Assembly: GCA_049680625.1 (NCBI GenBank)
Contig: JBAUID010000109.1
Location: 1 to 26,366, forward strand
From: JAUIAI01 sp049680625
Lineage (GTDB): Bacteria > Pseudomonadota > Gammaproteobacteria > Burkholderiales > Burkholderiaceae_E
Length of the DNA: 26,366 nt
Direction of reading: 5' to 3'
Shown here in pieces: positions 1 through 7,884 of this stretch (within the stretch, counting starts at the first letter, position 1; the number at the start of each line of letters is the position of its first letter). Position numbers and translations under genes: made by a program. The notes beneath the pieces are model-generated. The model ran no database searches. It worked only from the letters and a program-made list of their open reading frames with translations, and was not told the origin of the DNA.

Positions 1-419
1 CCCAAGGTGTGCCGGCCAAGGGTACTTTGCTATGTGAAGTTCAGTATCAACATATGATGCCGGTCGGCGGCAACTCCAAAAATACAATCATGGATTCCGG
101 CGGCCTGTGCACACTCGAAAAAGGCGGACCCGCCGGAGCCAAAATAACTTACGTGGTCGGACTCGAATTTAACGACAAAGGTATTGGCAATCTCTTGTAT
201 GGCGGAGGAAACGCCACCGTCGACGACAAAGTAATTCAAATTCGTCAGATTCTTGATGCCAAGTACGTACTTCAGCTCAAAGACGGTAAAGTCGTCGGCT
301 GGTCCTCCAGCGGAACGGCAAAATTCCTGTCCGGTGATCATGCGGGCAAGATTCATACATGGTCGGCCGTTCCGACCGGGGACACAACGCTCAAAATAGA
401 CTACGAGACCAAAGAATAA
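1..419 (+). CDS. Hypothetical protein, 5' end outside window
   Basis: The frame is already open at the left edge (first complete codon at position 3) and runs to a TAA at 417-419, so this is the C-terminal 138 residues of a longer gene or nearly all of a short one. A GTG at 9 lies in frame but has no visible ribosome site, so I treat the start as missing. The product is soluble-looking and glycine-rich, with alternating polar and hydrophobic stretches suggesting beta structure (for example LQLKDGKVVGWSSSG near the end). I see no catalytic motif, membrane segment or cysteine pair. I do not recognise the family. An antisense frame at 30-665 is longer but has no coding character I can recognise. 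Confidence 0.55.
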   Translation, partial: QGVPAKGTLLCEVQYQHMMPVGGNSKNTIMDSGGLCTLEKGGPAGAKITYVVGLEFNDKGIGNLLYGGGNATVDDKVIQIRQILDAKYVLQLKDGKVVGWSSSGTAKFLSGDHAGKIHTWSAVPTGDTTLKIDYETKE

Positions 420-724
420 GTACCAGGCAGATGGGAAACATAGATCGGAAACCTGGACGGGAAACATAGACGAAAATTTTGCTACCATCGACTGAGAAGA
501 TCTTTCCGGACTTGGCGTCAATCGACTTCGAGTCACACGATTGGCCAGTCGTTGCCCCGCTGTGCCACGAAGCGCCCGACCGGCTCCGGTACACTTTACT
601 CCAGCGACTACGCCAGAGACCCGCAGGCCCGTATCCAAAAAAGTTACCGCCTGCGCCGAAGTCACTCAACGAGCGCATGACAACATCACAGGCCCGCCGG
701 AAAAGTACCAGAGAAGGAAATCAT
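420..724. other. Intergenic region upstream of the P450 gene, with a short direct repeat
   Basis: About 300 bases without a convincing gene. It contains a 12-base direct repeat, GGGAAACATAGA, at 433-444 and 459-470 (period 26), and a small inverted repeat CCAGG/CCTGG at 423-427 and 452-456 overlapping the first copy. The P450 frame extends upstream to 479, but the part before 725 reads as low-quality sequence rich in Arg and Pro and is not P450-like, so I place it outside the gene. No clear promoter was found. Confidence 0.4.
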
Positions 725-1966
725 ATGCCACCGATCAACCATGAGGCACAGGCAAAAGCCCTGCCGCTTGATGAAATTGACGTCAGCGACCCCGCTCTTT
801 ACCAGTCCGATGCCTGGCGACCGTATTTTGCCCGGTTGCGTCAAGAAGCGCCGCTGAACTATTGCCGGAATAGTTCGTACGGTCCGTATTGGTCGGTCTC
901 GGGTTACCACCAGGTTGAAGCAATCGAACTGAACACCGAGGTCTTCAGCAGCCGCGCTGAACTCGGCGGCATCCAGATTCTGGATATCCCGCCAAAGCTG
1001 AGCCGCCCTTCTTTTTTACTAATGGACCCGCCCGAACACACTGGGCGCCGACGCGTCGTCAAGCCAATGACTAACCGCGCGAGTCTCGATGCGTTCTCAG
1101 TCCAGATTCGCGAACGGACCTGCAAAGTACTTGATGAACTGCCACGCGGCGAAGTTTTTGACTGGGTCGACAAAGTCTCGACCGAACTCACAGGCATGAT
1201 GCTGGCAAGCATGTTTGATTTTCCGCAGGAAAACCGCCGCCAGCTGATTCACTGGTCCGAAGTCGCTACGGCGAACCTCAAAGCGCCCGACGCACCGGTG
1301 CGAACCGAAGATGAACGTTATGCCGAGCTGCAACACATGGCCGATACGTTTGCGCCATTGTGGCGGGAACGCACCGGTGGCGATAATTTTGACTTGATCA
1401 CGATGCTGGCCAATGCCGAGGCCACTGCCAACATGGACCGTGAAGAATTTATTGGCACCCTGTTCCTGTTGATTGTTGGCGGCAACGATACGACCCGAAA
1501 TTCGATGTCAGGCGGATTGATAGCACTTAAAGATAACCCCGAAGCGTGGGAGCAAGTGCGCGCGGATCGCTCGCTGGTGCCATCCATGGTGCAGGAGATG
1601 ATTCGCTACCAGACCCCGGTAATTCACATGCGCCGCACAGCACTGGCCGATTTTGAGATGGACGGGCAGACCATTGCCCGGGGTGACAAGGTTGTCGTGT
1701 GGTACGTATCGGCGAACCGCGACGAAGAATTTTTTGGTGACCCCGAAGTGTTTCGAATAGACCGGGCCAAACCCCACCGCCATCTGGCTTTCGGCTATGG
1801 CGTGCATCGCTGCGTTGGTGATCGGCTGGCCGCGTTGCAAATCCAGGTACTGTGGGAAGAAGTGCTCGAACGAAATCTACAGATCGAGATTGTCGGTGAG
1901 CCAGAGCGCGGATACTCCAACTTTATCCGGGGCATTACCCGGTTGCCTGTCAAAATCGCCGCCTGA
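725..1966 (+). CDS. Cytochrome P450, CYP153-like (alkane/fatty-acid terminal hydroxylase type)
   Basis: Soluble bacterial class I P450 of 413 residues, the normal length. Start chosen at ATG 725 because AGAAGGA at 712-718 lies six bases upstream and because P450 homology begins there; the frame itself is open from 479. Visible motifs: the I-helix oxygen-activation motif GGNDTT at residues 252-257, the ExxR pair E291/R294, and the haem loop FGYGVHRCVGDRLA with the proximal thiolate ligand C363. The string GGNDTTRNSMSGG is what I know from the CYP153 family, which hydroxylates the terminal carbon of medium-chain alkanes and related aliphatic compounds using ferredoxin and ferredoxin reductase. 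No such redox partners are adjacent, so they would have to be encoded elsewhere. Family level P450 is certain; the CYP153 assignment and substrate are inference from motif resemblance. Confidence 0.93.
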   Translation: MPPINHEAQAKALPLDEIDVSDPALYQSDAWRPYFARLRQEAPLNYCRNSSYGPYWSVSGYHQVEAIELNTEVFSSRAELGGIQILDIPPKLSRPSFLLMDPPEHTGRRRVVKPMTNRASLDAFSVQIRERTCKVLDELPRGEVFDWVDKVSTELTGMMLASMFDFPQENRRQLIHWSEVATANLKAPDAPVRTEDERYAELQHMADTFAPLWRERTGGDNFDLITMLANAEATANMDREEFIGTLFLLIVGGNDTTRNSMSGGLIALKDNPEAWEQVRADRSLVPSMVQEMIRYQTPVIHMRRTALADFEMDGQTIARGDKVVVWYVSANRDEEFFGDPEVFRIDRAKPHRHLAFGYGVHRCVGDRLAALQIQVLWEEVLERNLQIEIVGEPERGYSNFIRGITRLPVKIAA

Positions 1967-2262
1967 CTCGCCGCCTGACCCGGCAAAACCCAATACGAAT
2001 AACCAGCAACCAGCCGAGTGCGGCCTGGAATCGCTTCCGATATAAGCGAGGGTTTGATTATTGATCCGGTTTGAAGTACTTCATCGGCGGACTATATCGG
2101 CAAGCTATATCGGTTTCAAACTAATCATTTTGAGCTGATTGATACGCGACAGACAAACCTATTTCTACCTCGTTACACAATGAGCGTCTGAATTCACACT
2201 TAGCCCACAATGATTTCGCATGATTGCAAACGTGGCCAATCTGCCGCGCCATTCGAGCAAAC
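1967..2262. other. Intergenic region between P450 and DUF1111 genes
   Basis: Roughly 296 bases with no supported gene. It is noticeably more AT-rich than its flanks from 2040 onward. A 9-base direct repeat CTATATCGG occurs at 2092-2100 and 2105-2113 (period 13), close to a helical turn, which could be a regulator half-site pair. No hairpin with a T-run was seen after the P450 stop. Confidence 0.35.
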
Positions 2263-3618
2263 ATGCAATCGTTGACATCAAAAAATAAAATTCTCTTCAT
2301 GCTCGCTGCTACCGGTGTTCTATCGGTCATGAGCTCCACAATCGAGGCTCAGAATGAGCAATCCGGTAACCCCGGTAACTCTGGTAATAGAATCAGTCGC
2401 GATTCTGACGTCAGCCGGACAAACAAAAACACCGGCTCACAAAACGCTGATACATATCGTTTTTCCAAGCGTCATAAGATGCCTCCGACTCAGTCGCCAC
2501 ACCGGCCAAGCCCCGGCGCTAATGCTCAATTTGGTGACCCCTTGCCAGGCCTGGACAACAAGAGCCTGGCGGCGTTTCTGGAAGGTCGCGAAGAATTCGA
2601 AGCGCAAGAAACGGCCGAAGGCGGCATTGGCCCGATTTTTAACAATACCTCGTGTGTCGCCTGCCATTCTGCCGGTGCCACCGGCGGCGCGAGCGATGAA
2701 AAAGTAACCCGCTTTGGGCGGCTTGAGGATGGTGTCTTCGACCCGCTCGAATCGCTTGGCGGCAGCCTGTTACAAGCGAATGCAATCGATCCGGCGGTTC
2801 AGGAAGTCGTGCCACCACAAGCCAATGTAATCGCTCAACGCGTTTCCACACCAACATTTGGCGCTGGCTTGATCGAAGCTATTCCAGACGAAACCATTCT
2901 TGGCAACCAGAGACGCCGTAAGCCCATAGGCATTGCCGGCCGGGCGGCGCAGGTTATTGACCCGGTTTCCGGAGAAACCCGAATCGGCCGTTTCGGGTGG
3001 AAGGCGCAACATGCCAGCGTACTGGGTATTGCCGCTGATGCCTACGTCAATGAAATGGGAATTACCAGCCGCATCTTTCCAACCGAAAATGCACCAAACG
3101 GTCGAACTGATTTACTCGAACAATACGATCTGGTGCCCGACGTTGAAGACCCGATAGACCCTGAGACTGGTAAGAGTGATATCGATCATTCAGCAGACTA
3201 CATGCGCTTTCTGGCGGCACCGCCGGTAGTCAGGCTCAGCAGGTCTGCACTCGCAGGCAAGCGCTTGTTTGAAAAAGTGCAATGTGCCGCGTGCCATACG
3301 CCGGTGATGTTTACCGGGGCAAATGAAGTCAGTGCCCTGGCCAATCAGCGGGTTGCCTTGTATTCTGACTTATTACTGCATGATATGGGGTCGCTAAATG
3401 ATCGGATTGCTCAGTCAGGAGCTGGATCAAATGAGATGCGTACCGCCCCACTCTGGGGGCTCAGAGTGCGGACGTCTTTCCTGCATGACGGTCGCGCCAG
3501 GACAGCGTCAGAGGCGATTCAGATGCATGACGGCGAAGCCGCACAATCGCGGGAACAATTTCTGTCACTAACAACTGAAGAACAACAGCAAATCATCGAC
3601 TTCCTCAATTCGATCTGA
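2263..3618 (+). CDS. Exported di-haem oxidoreductase, DUF1111 / 'thiol oxidoreductase' family
   Basis: A 451-residue protein from ATG 2263; a TTG at 2224 is in frame but the ATG gives a clean Sec signal peptide (hydrophobic LFMLAATGVLSVM followed by a likely cut after IEA). The mature region begins with a low-complexity Asn/Ser/Gly linker to about residue 85. Two c-type haem sites are visible: CVACH at 131-135 and CAACH at 341-345, the pattern of the DUF1111 di-haem proteins distantly related to bacterial cytochrome c peroxidase. Such proteins act in the periplasm as electron-transfer or peroxidase-like proteins; their substrate is mostly unknown. The gene precedes an IorAB-type molybdenum oxidoreductase by 143 bases, so a role as its electron acceptor is possible but only inferred; IorAB-type enzymes more usually pair with a dedicated multi-haem cytochrome c. 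Confidence 0.85.
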   Translation: MQSLTSKNKILFMLAATGVLSVMSSTIEAQNEQSGNPGNSGNRISRDSDVSRTNKNTGSQNADTYRFSKRHKMPPTQSPHRPSPGANAQFGDPLPGLDNKSLAAFLEGREEFEAQETAEGGIGPIFNNTSCVACHSAGATGGASDEKVTRFGRLEDGVFDPLESLGGSLLQANAIDPAVQEVVPPQANVIAQRVSTPTFGAGLIEAIPDETILGNQRRRKPIGIAGRAAQVIDPVSGETRIGRFGWKAQHASVLGIAADAYVNEMGITSRIFPTENAPNGRTDLLEQYDLVPDVEDPIDPETGKSDIDHSADYMRFLAAPPVVRLSRSALAGKRLFEKVQCAACHTPVMFTGANEVSALANQRVALYSDLLLHDMGSLNDRIAQSGAGSNEMRTAPLWGLRVRTSFLHDGRARTASEAIQMHDGEAAQSREQFLSLTTEEQQQIIDFLNSI

Positions 3619-3761
3619 TCTGCCTGATGAATTTGCTAACCAGGATCGGTGCCTGAAAGCACTGATCCCAATACAGTGCATTAACACCAGTCGCGATCGC
3701 CAACGCAGACATGCGGATTATCGTTAAGATAGTCGCCTTGTCCGGACAAAGACGATCGACG

Positions 3762-4220
3762 ATGAAACTCACAATCAATGAGCAGGCCCACGAGGTTGAT
3801 GTTGCGCCAGAGATGCCACTGCTTTGGGTATTGCGCGACGAACTCGGCTTCACCGGAACCAAATTTGGTTGCGGCATCGCTTTTTGTGGCGCCTGCACGG
3901 TGCACCATGGCGGCCAGCCGGTACGTTCATGCTCCTTGCCGGTAGGTGCGGTAACAAAAAAAATCACGACGATTGAAGGCCTTGGTAGCCCTGGTGCACT
4001 GCATGTACTTCAACACTTCTGGGTTAAACACCAGGTCGCGCAGTGCGGTTATTGCCAGTCCGGACAGATAATGTCTGCGGCTGCCCTGCTGGCAACGTCT
4101 CCGTCGCCAACCGATAAACAGATCGACCAGGTCATGTCGGCAAACCTGTGTCGCTGCGGTACCTACCCCCGTATCCGTGCCGCAATAAAAGACGCCGCTG
4201 CCGAATTGCAAAAGGCCTGA
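3762..4220 (+). CDS. [2Fe-2S] small subunit of a xanthine-oxidase-family aldehyde/isoquinoline oxidoreductase (IorA-like)
   Basis: A 152-residue iron-sulfur subunit, the usual size. ATG 3762 is preferred to the upstream in-frame ATG 3711 because family homology begins there (MKLTINEQ). The N-terminal plant-type ferredoxin cluster is ligated by C37, C42, C45 and C57; the C-terminal helical cluster by C95, C98, C130 and C132 (motifs CGYCQSGQ and CRCGTYPRI). These two clusters carry electrons from the molybdenum site of the large subunit. The stop is three bases before the ATG of the large subunit, so the two are co-translated. Members of the family oxidise aldehydes or hydroxylate N-heterocycles such as isoquinoline; the true substrate cannot be read from the sequence. 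I avoid a gene symbol for that reason. Confidence 0.93.
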   Translation: MKLTINEQAHEVDVAPEMPLLWVLRDELGFTGTKFGCGIAFCGACTVHHGGQPVRSCSLPVGAVTKKITTIEGLGSPGALHVLQHFWVKHQVAQCGYCQSGQIMSAAALLATSPSPTDKQIDQVMSANLCRCGTYPRIRAAIKDAAAELQKA

Positions 4221-4223
4221 ACC

Positions 4224-6470
4224 ATGGGGAAAATTGCCACGACTGCGCGTCGGACCTTTCTGCTTGGCTCCGTAGCCATTGCCGGCGGTGTGGCCTTTGG
4301 ATATTGGAAATACCGACAACCCTTTGGAAACCCCTTATCAGACCAGGATAGCCTGGTTGAAGGTGCAATCGCGCTGACTCCGTATGTCAGAATTGATGCA
4401 AACGGCGTAACCATCATCACTCCGCGCGCAGAAATGGGTCAAGGTGTCCACACCACGTTGGCCGCTTTGGTTGCAGAAGAGCTCGACATCAGCCTGGATG
4501 ATGTGCGAATTGAACACGGACCCGCCTCATACGCTTACTTTAACGCCACCATTCTAGAAGAAGCGGTGCCTTTTGCACCAACAGACGACAGTTGGATAGC
4601 CGAAACTGCCCGTGAATTCATGCGCGTGCCCGCTAAGTTTCTCGCCTTACAGGTTACCGGTGGCTCTACCTCGATGGTGGACGGGTTTACCAAGATGCGT
4701 ACCGCCGGTGCTGCTGCGCGCCACGTTCTGCTGCAAGCCGCTGCGCAACAACTGAACATCGATGTGGCTAGCCTGACTACCAGTAACGGCGCGATCGTCA
4801 CTGCTGACGGCAGGCGCCTGCCCTACCCAACATTGGCCAGCGCGGCCACGGGTATCGAACCACCATCCGCGCCTGTTCTTAAGTCGCCATCAGATTGGAA
4901 AATACTCGGCAAGACGCAGCCGCGGGTTGACATGGTTGCCAAGGTCACAGGCATCGCCATATTTGGGATCGACGCTCGACCTGATGGTTTGTTGCACGCG
5001 ACTATTCGGCTGAACCCACACCTGGGACGTGCGATGCATTCTTTCGACGCAAGCAAGGCCGAAAAAATGGCTGGCGTGAAGAAAATTATTCCACTTAATA
5101 CAGGGGTCGCGGTGGTTGCCACCAACACCTGGTATGCCATGCAGGCAGCACAGGCAATCAGCTTTGACTGGGAACCCGCTACCTACCCGGCTACAACGTC
5201 CGCAATGTTCGCCGCGGTTGAGGCGGGTTTTGATGATGCATTTGAAGACAGTCAAAACCGAAACGATGGCGACGTGGCAGCTGCGCTAACGGGTAATGAG
5301 ATTGTCCAGGCTGAATACCGCGCGCCATATGTTGCCCACGCAACAATGGAACCGATGAATGCCACGGCATGGCTTCGGGACGGCCAGCTGGACATCTGGG
5401 TGGGAACTCAGAGTCCAACCCAGTCGCGTACTGAGGCCTCAAAAATCACCGGCCTCTCAGAAGACAAAATTGCTGTTCATACCTTGTACCTCGGTGGTGG
5501 GTTTGGCCGACGCAGTGAAGTTGATTTTGTTCATTACGCCGTACAAGTGGCCAAGGCGATGGAAGGCACCCCGGTTAAGACTACCTGGAGCCGGGAAGAA
5601 GACATGGGCCACGACACCTACCGGCCAATGGCTGTTGCACGATGTCGCGCAGCTGTCAGCGACGGCATCGCCTCTGCCTGTGAAATCAAGATCTCAAGTG
5701 CGTCGGTAATTGCGTCACAGTTTGGACGTATCAACATGCCGGTTGCCGGGCCCGATAGTTCTATTGTGCAAGGGGCCTGGGAACAACCCTACGAAATAGA
5801 AAACTACCAGGTCACCGGTTATCGTTCCGCCGAAATGTTGCCCATTGGATTCTGGCGCTCAGTCGGTGCATCCCAGAACGGGTTTTTCCATGAAAGCTTT
5901 ATGGACGAGATGGCTTACGCAGCCGGTACTGACCCGATAGAGATGCGCCTCAAACTCCTGAGCCATGAACCGAGTCGCAAAGTGCTTCGAACCGTGACCG
6001 AAATGGCCAATTGGGGCGGGAAGCTACCCCCAGGTCATGCCCAGGGCGTCGCTTTTGTCTTGTCATTTGGTGTACCAACCGCCGAAATTGTTGAGATCGC
6101 CAGAATAGGCGAACGCATCAAGCTGGTTAAGGTTTATGCAGCCGCTGACGTCGGCATTGCACTGGACCCGGGCAATCTTGAAGCGCAGTTGCAATCTGGC
6201 ATTAACTTTGGTCTTGGTACGGCGATGATGGGTGAAATTACCGTTGAAGACGGTCAGGTAAAGCAAAGCAATTTCCACGACTTTAGTGTGCTGCGTATGC
6301 ACCAGGCACCGGAAATTGCCGTGAAAATTCTCGAAAACGGCTCGAAAATTCGCGGCATTGGTGAGCCAGGAACACCGCCCGCGGCGCCAGCCCTGGGCAA
6401 CGCGATTTTTCGACTGACCGGCAAGCGCTTGCGCGAGATGCCGTTTAACAAATTTGTCGACTTTGTCTGA
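4224..6470 (+). CDS. Molybdopterin-binding large subunit, aldehyde/isoquinoline oxidoreductase (IorB-like)
   Basis: A 748-residue catalytic subunit of the xanthine oxidase superfamily, IorB / membrane-associated aldehyde dehydrogenase type. The N-terminus MGKIATTARRTFLLGS carries a twin-arginine (Tat) motif followed by a hydrophobic stretch, so the folded cofactor-loaded enzyme is probably exported or membrane-anchored on the periplasmic side. Visible cofactor motifs include MGQGVHTTLAALVAEEL near residue 72, GGGFGRR at 424-430, and GEPGTPPAAP near the C-terminus, where E714 is in the position of the conserved catalytic glutamate. It begins three bases after the small subunit. No XdhC-like maturation factor or cytochrome c subunit follows; the next gene is convergent. 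In the context of a CYP153-like P450 and acyl-CoA dehydrogenases, oxidation of an aldehyde to a carboxylic acid is the most natural guess, not a demonstrated role. Confidence 0.93.
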   Translation: MGKIATTARRTFLLGSVAIAGGVAFGYWKYRQPFGNPLSDQDSLVEGAIALTPYVRIDANGVTIITPRAEMGQGVHTTLAALVAEELDISLDDVRIEHGPASYAYFNATILEEAVPFAPTDDSWIAETAREFMRVPAKFLALQVTGGSTSMVDGFTKMRTAGAAARHVLLQAAAQQLNIDVASLTTSNGAIVTADGRRLPYPTLASAATGIEPPSAPVLKSPSDWKILGKTQPRVDMVAKVTGIAIFGIDARPDGLLHATIRLNPHLGRAMHSFDASKAEKMAGVKKIIPLNTGVAVVATNTWYAMQAAQAISFDWEPATYPATTSAMFAAVEAGFDDAFEDSQNRNDGDVAAALTGNEIVQAEYRAPYVAHATMEPMNATAWLRDGQLDIWVGTQSPTQSRTEASKITGLSEDKIAVHTLYLGGGFGRRSEVDFVHYAVQVAKAMEGTPVKTTWSREEDMGHDTYRPMAVARCRAAVSDGIASACEIKISSASVIASQFGRINMPVAGPDSSIVQGAWEQPYEIENYQVTGYRSAEMLPIGFWRSVGASQNGFFHESFMDEMAYAAGTDPIEMRLKLLSHEPSRKVLRTVTEMANWGGKLPPGHAQGVAFVLSFGVPTAEIVEIARIGERIKLVKVYAAADVGIALDPGNLEAQLQSGINFGLGTAMMGEITVEDGQVKQSNFHDFSVLRMHQAPEIAVKILENGSKIRGIGEPGTPPAAPALGNAIFRLTGKRLREMPFNKFVDFV

Positions 6471-6596
6471 GCCATTGATAAGGGTCGAATTGCCGGGTTA
6501 ATTCAGCCTTTCAGTGCCCCGGTTATTGCCGCGGCGACGTACGAAGTCGTCTGTTTACCTGACGGCATCACAACCACTATTGCACGGCCTGGCAGG

Positions 6597-7763
6597 CTAG
6601 CTGTATTGACGCAACGTATTGCGGGCGACAACCATCCGGTGCACTTCGTTCGGCCCTTCGTATACCCGCATCAGTCGCGCCTGATTAGCCATTTGCTGCA
6701 GGGGCAATTCTTTTGTCATTCCCATTGCACCAAATGCTTGCATCGCATGATCGATAACTTCCCAGGCCATTTCAGTAGCAAAGGTTTTGATCATCGACAA
6801 CTGGGTACGTGCTTCCTGATTATTGTCCAGCCGCCAGGCAGCCTCGTAAGTCATCAGCCGGCACGCATGAATCCTGGTAGCGGCGTCGGCTACCCACCAT
6901 TGCAAGGATTGTCTTTCTGACAATGGTTGACCAAAAGTCGATCGCTGCGGCAAATACTCACTCATCATCTTGAGTGCCCGGGTCGCCCGGCCGATCGACC
7001 ATGCTGCCATTTGGACGCGGCGAGCCCCAAGGCGGGCCTGCATTGGTACAAAGCCTTTGTGAATTTCGCCCAGAAGTTGTTCGTGACCGACCCGACAGTC
7101 TTCGAGCACCACTTCCCACGTATAAGCGCCACCGAGCATTGGAATACGCCGCAACGGTTTGAACCCCGGGGTATCAGTATCGACGATGAAGGCTGAGATT
7201 CCATCGCGAGAACCCTTCTCAGCTCCGGTACGGGCCATGACAATACCAAAGTCGGCACGGTCAATATTGCTGATCCAGATTTTTCGGCCGTTAATAACCC
7301 AGTCGTCACCGTCGCGAACCGCACGGGTCGACATACCCGCCGGGTCAGCGCCGGCGCCGGGTTCTGAAATAACAATTGCCGAGCTGATTTCGCCACGAAC
7401 ATATGGCTCGAGGTATTTCTTCTTTTGTGCATCCGAGGCCGCCAGCAACAACATGCGAAGGTTTGGCGTATCAGGTGGCAAGAAGTAATGGACGCAGCTG
7501 CGACCCATTTCTTCATTGACGGCCACCATGGCACTGACCGGCAAATCAGAGCCACCCACTTCAACCGGTGCATCCAGCCCCCACAAGCCCAACTCGCGTG
7601 ACCGATTGTCAATATGTTCACGCTCTGCGGTGCTAAGGCCGAACCCCTGCCCCTCGGCTTCGCGTTTGAGCAAGGCCGGCTCAAGCGGTATTAACTCTTC
7701 ATCAACGAAACGCGCGACCAGGTCGCGGATCATTCGGTGATCTTCCGGTAGTTCAAAATCCAT
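6597..7763 (-). CDS. Acyl-CoA dehydrogenase (ACAD10/11-like subgroup)
   Basis: A 388-residue FAD flavoprotein that introduces a 2,3-double bond into an acyl-CoA. The frame is open further upstream, but the ATG at 7763 starts the recognisable MDFELPEDHRMIRDLVARF and is preceded by a purine-rich GGGGGGAAAA ribosome site. Middle-domain FAD contacts are visible (VISEPGAGADPAGM, INGRKIWIS), and the C-terminus VYEGPNEVHRMVVAR places E369 where medium-chain acyl-CoA dehydrogenase has its catalytic base. The GPNEVHRM form, rather than GTSEIQR, points to the ACAD10/11 or FadE36-like subgroup, which handles branched, hydroxylated or long-chain substrates. It is convergent with the molybdenum enzyme and divergent from the putative selenoprotein gene. 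Confidence 0.93.
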   Translation of the reverse strand: MDFELPEDHRMIRDLVARFVDEELIPLEPALLKREAEGQGFGLSTAEREHIDNRSRELGLWGLDAPVEVGGSDLPVSAMVAVNEEMGRSCVHYFLPPDTPNLRMLLLAASDAQKKKYLEPYVRGEISSAIVISEPGAGADPAGMSTRAVRDGDDWVINGRKIWISNIDRADFGIVMARTGAEKGSRDGISAFIVDTDTPGFKPLRRIPMLGGAYTWEVVLEDCRVGHEQLLGEIHKGFVPMQARLGARRVQMAAWSIGRATRALKMMSEYLPQRSTFGQPLSERQSLQWWVADAATRIHACRLMTYEAAWRLDNNQEARTQLSMIKTFATEMAWEVIDHAMQAFGAMGMTKELPLQQMANQARLMRVYEGPNEVHRMVVARNTLRQYS

Positions 7764-7840
7764 TATCTTTTCCCCCCAGTTTACTAATCCTGACCGGCTC
7801 ACGATTGAACGGTTTCCGAATCCTTGTGGCCAAATTCGAT

Positions 7841-7854
7841 CCCGCGAGCGCGGG
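7841..7854. promoter_or_regulatory. 14-base perfect inverted repeat in the divergent promoter region
   Basis: CCCGCGAGCGCGGG lies in the 121-base gap between the divergent acyl-CoA dehydrogenase and AhpD-like genes, 31 bases before the ATG of the latter and immediately before an AT-rich TAATAT (7856-7861) that could serve as a -10 box. It could be an operator or a 5' leader hairpin. No regulator can be named. Confidence 0.35.
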
Positions 7855-7884
7855 GTAATATGTCGACAACATGGAGGGAAGATT

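Noticed and set aside
30..665. 211-residue antisense frame at the left end
   Set aside because: It overlaps the partial gene at 1-419 antisense, is Cys/Arg-rich with no family signal and no ribosome site, and looks like a shadow frame.
6965..7684. 239-residue frame on the complement
   Set aside because: It lies wholly inside the acyl-CoA dehydrogenase gene on the same strand in another frame, with no recognisable domain.
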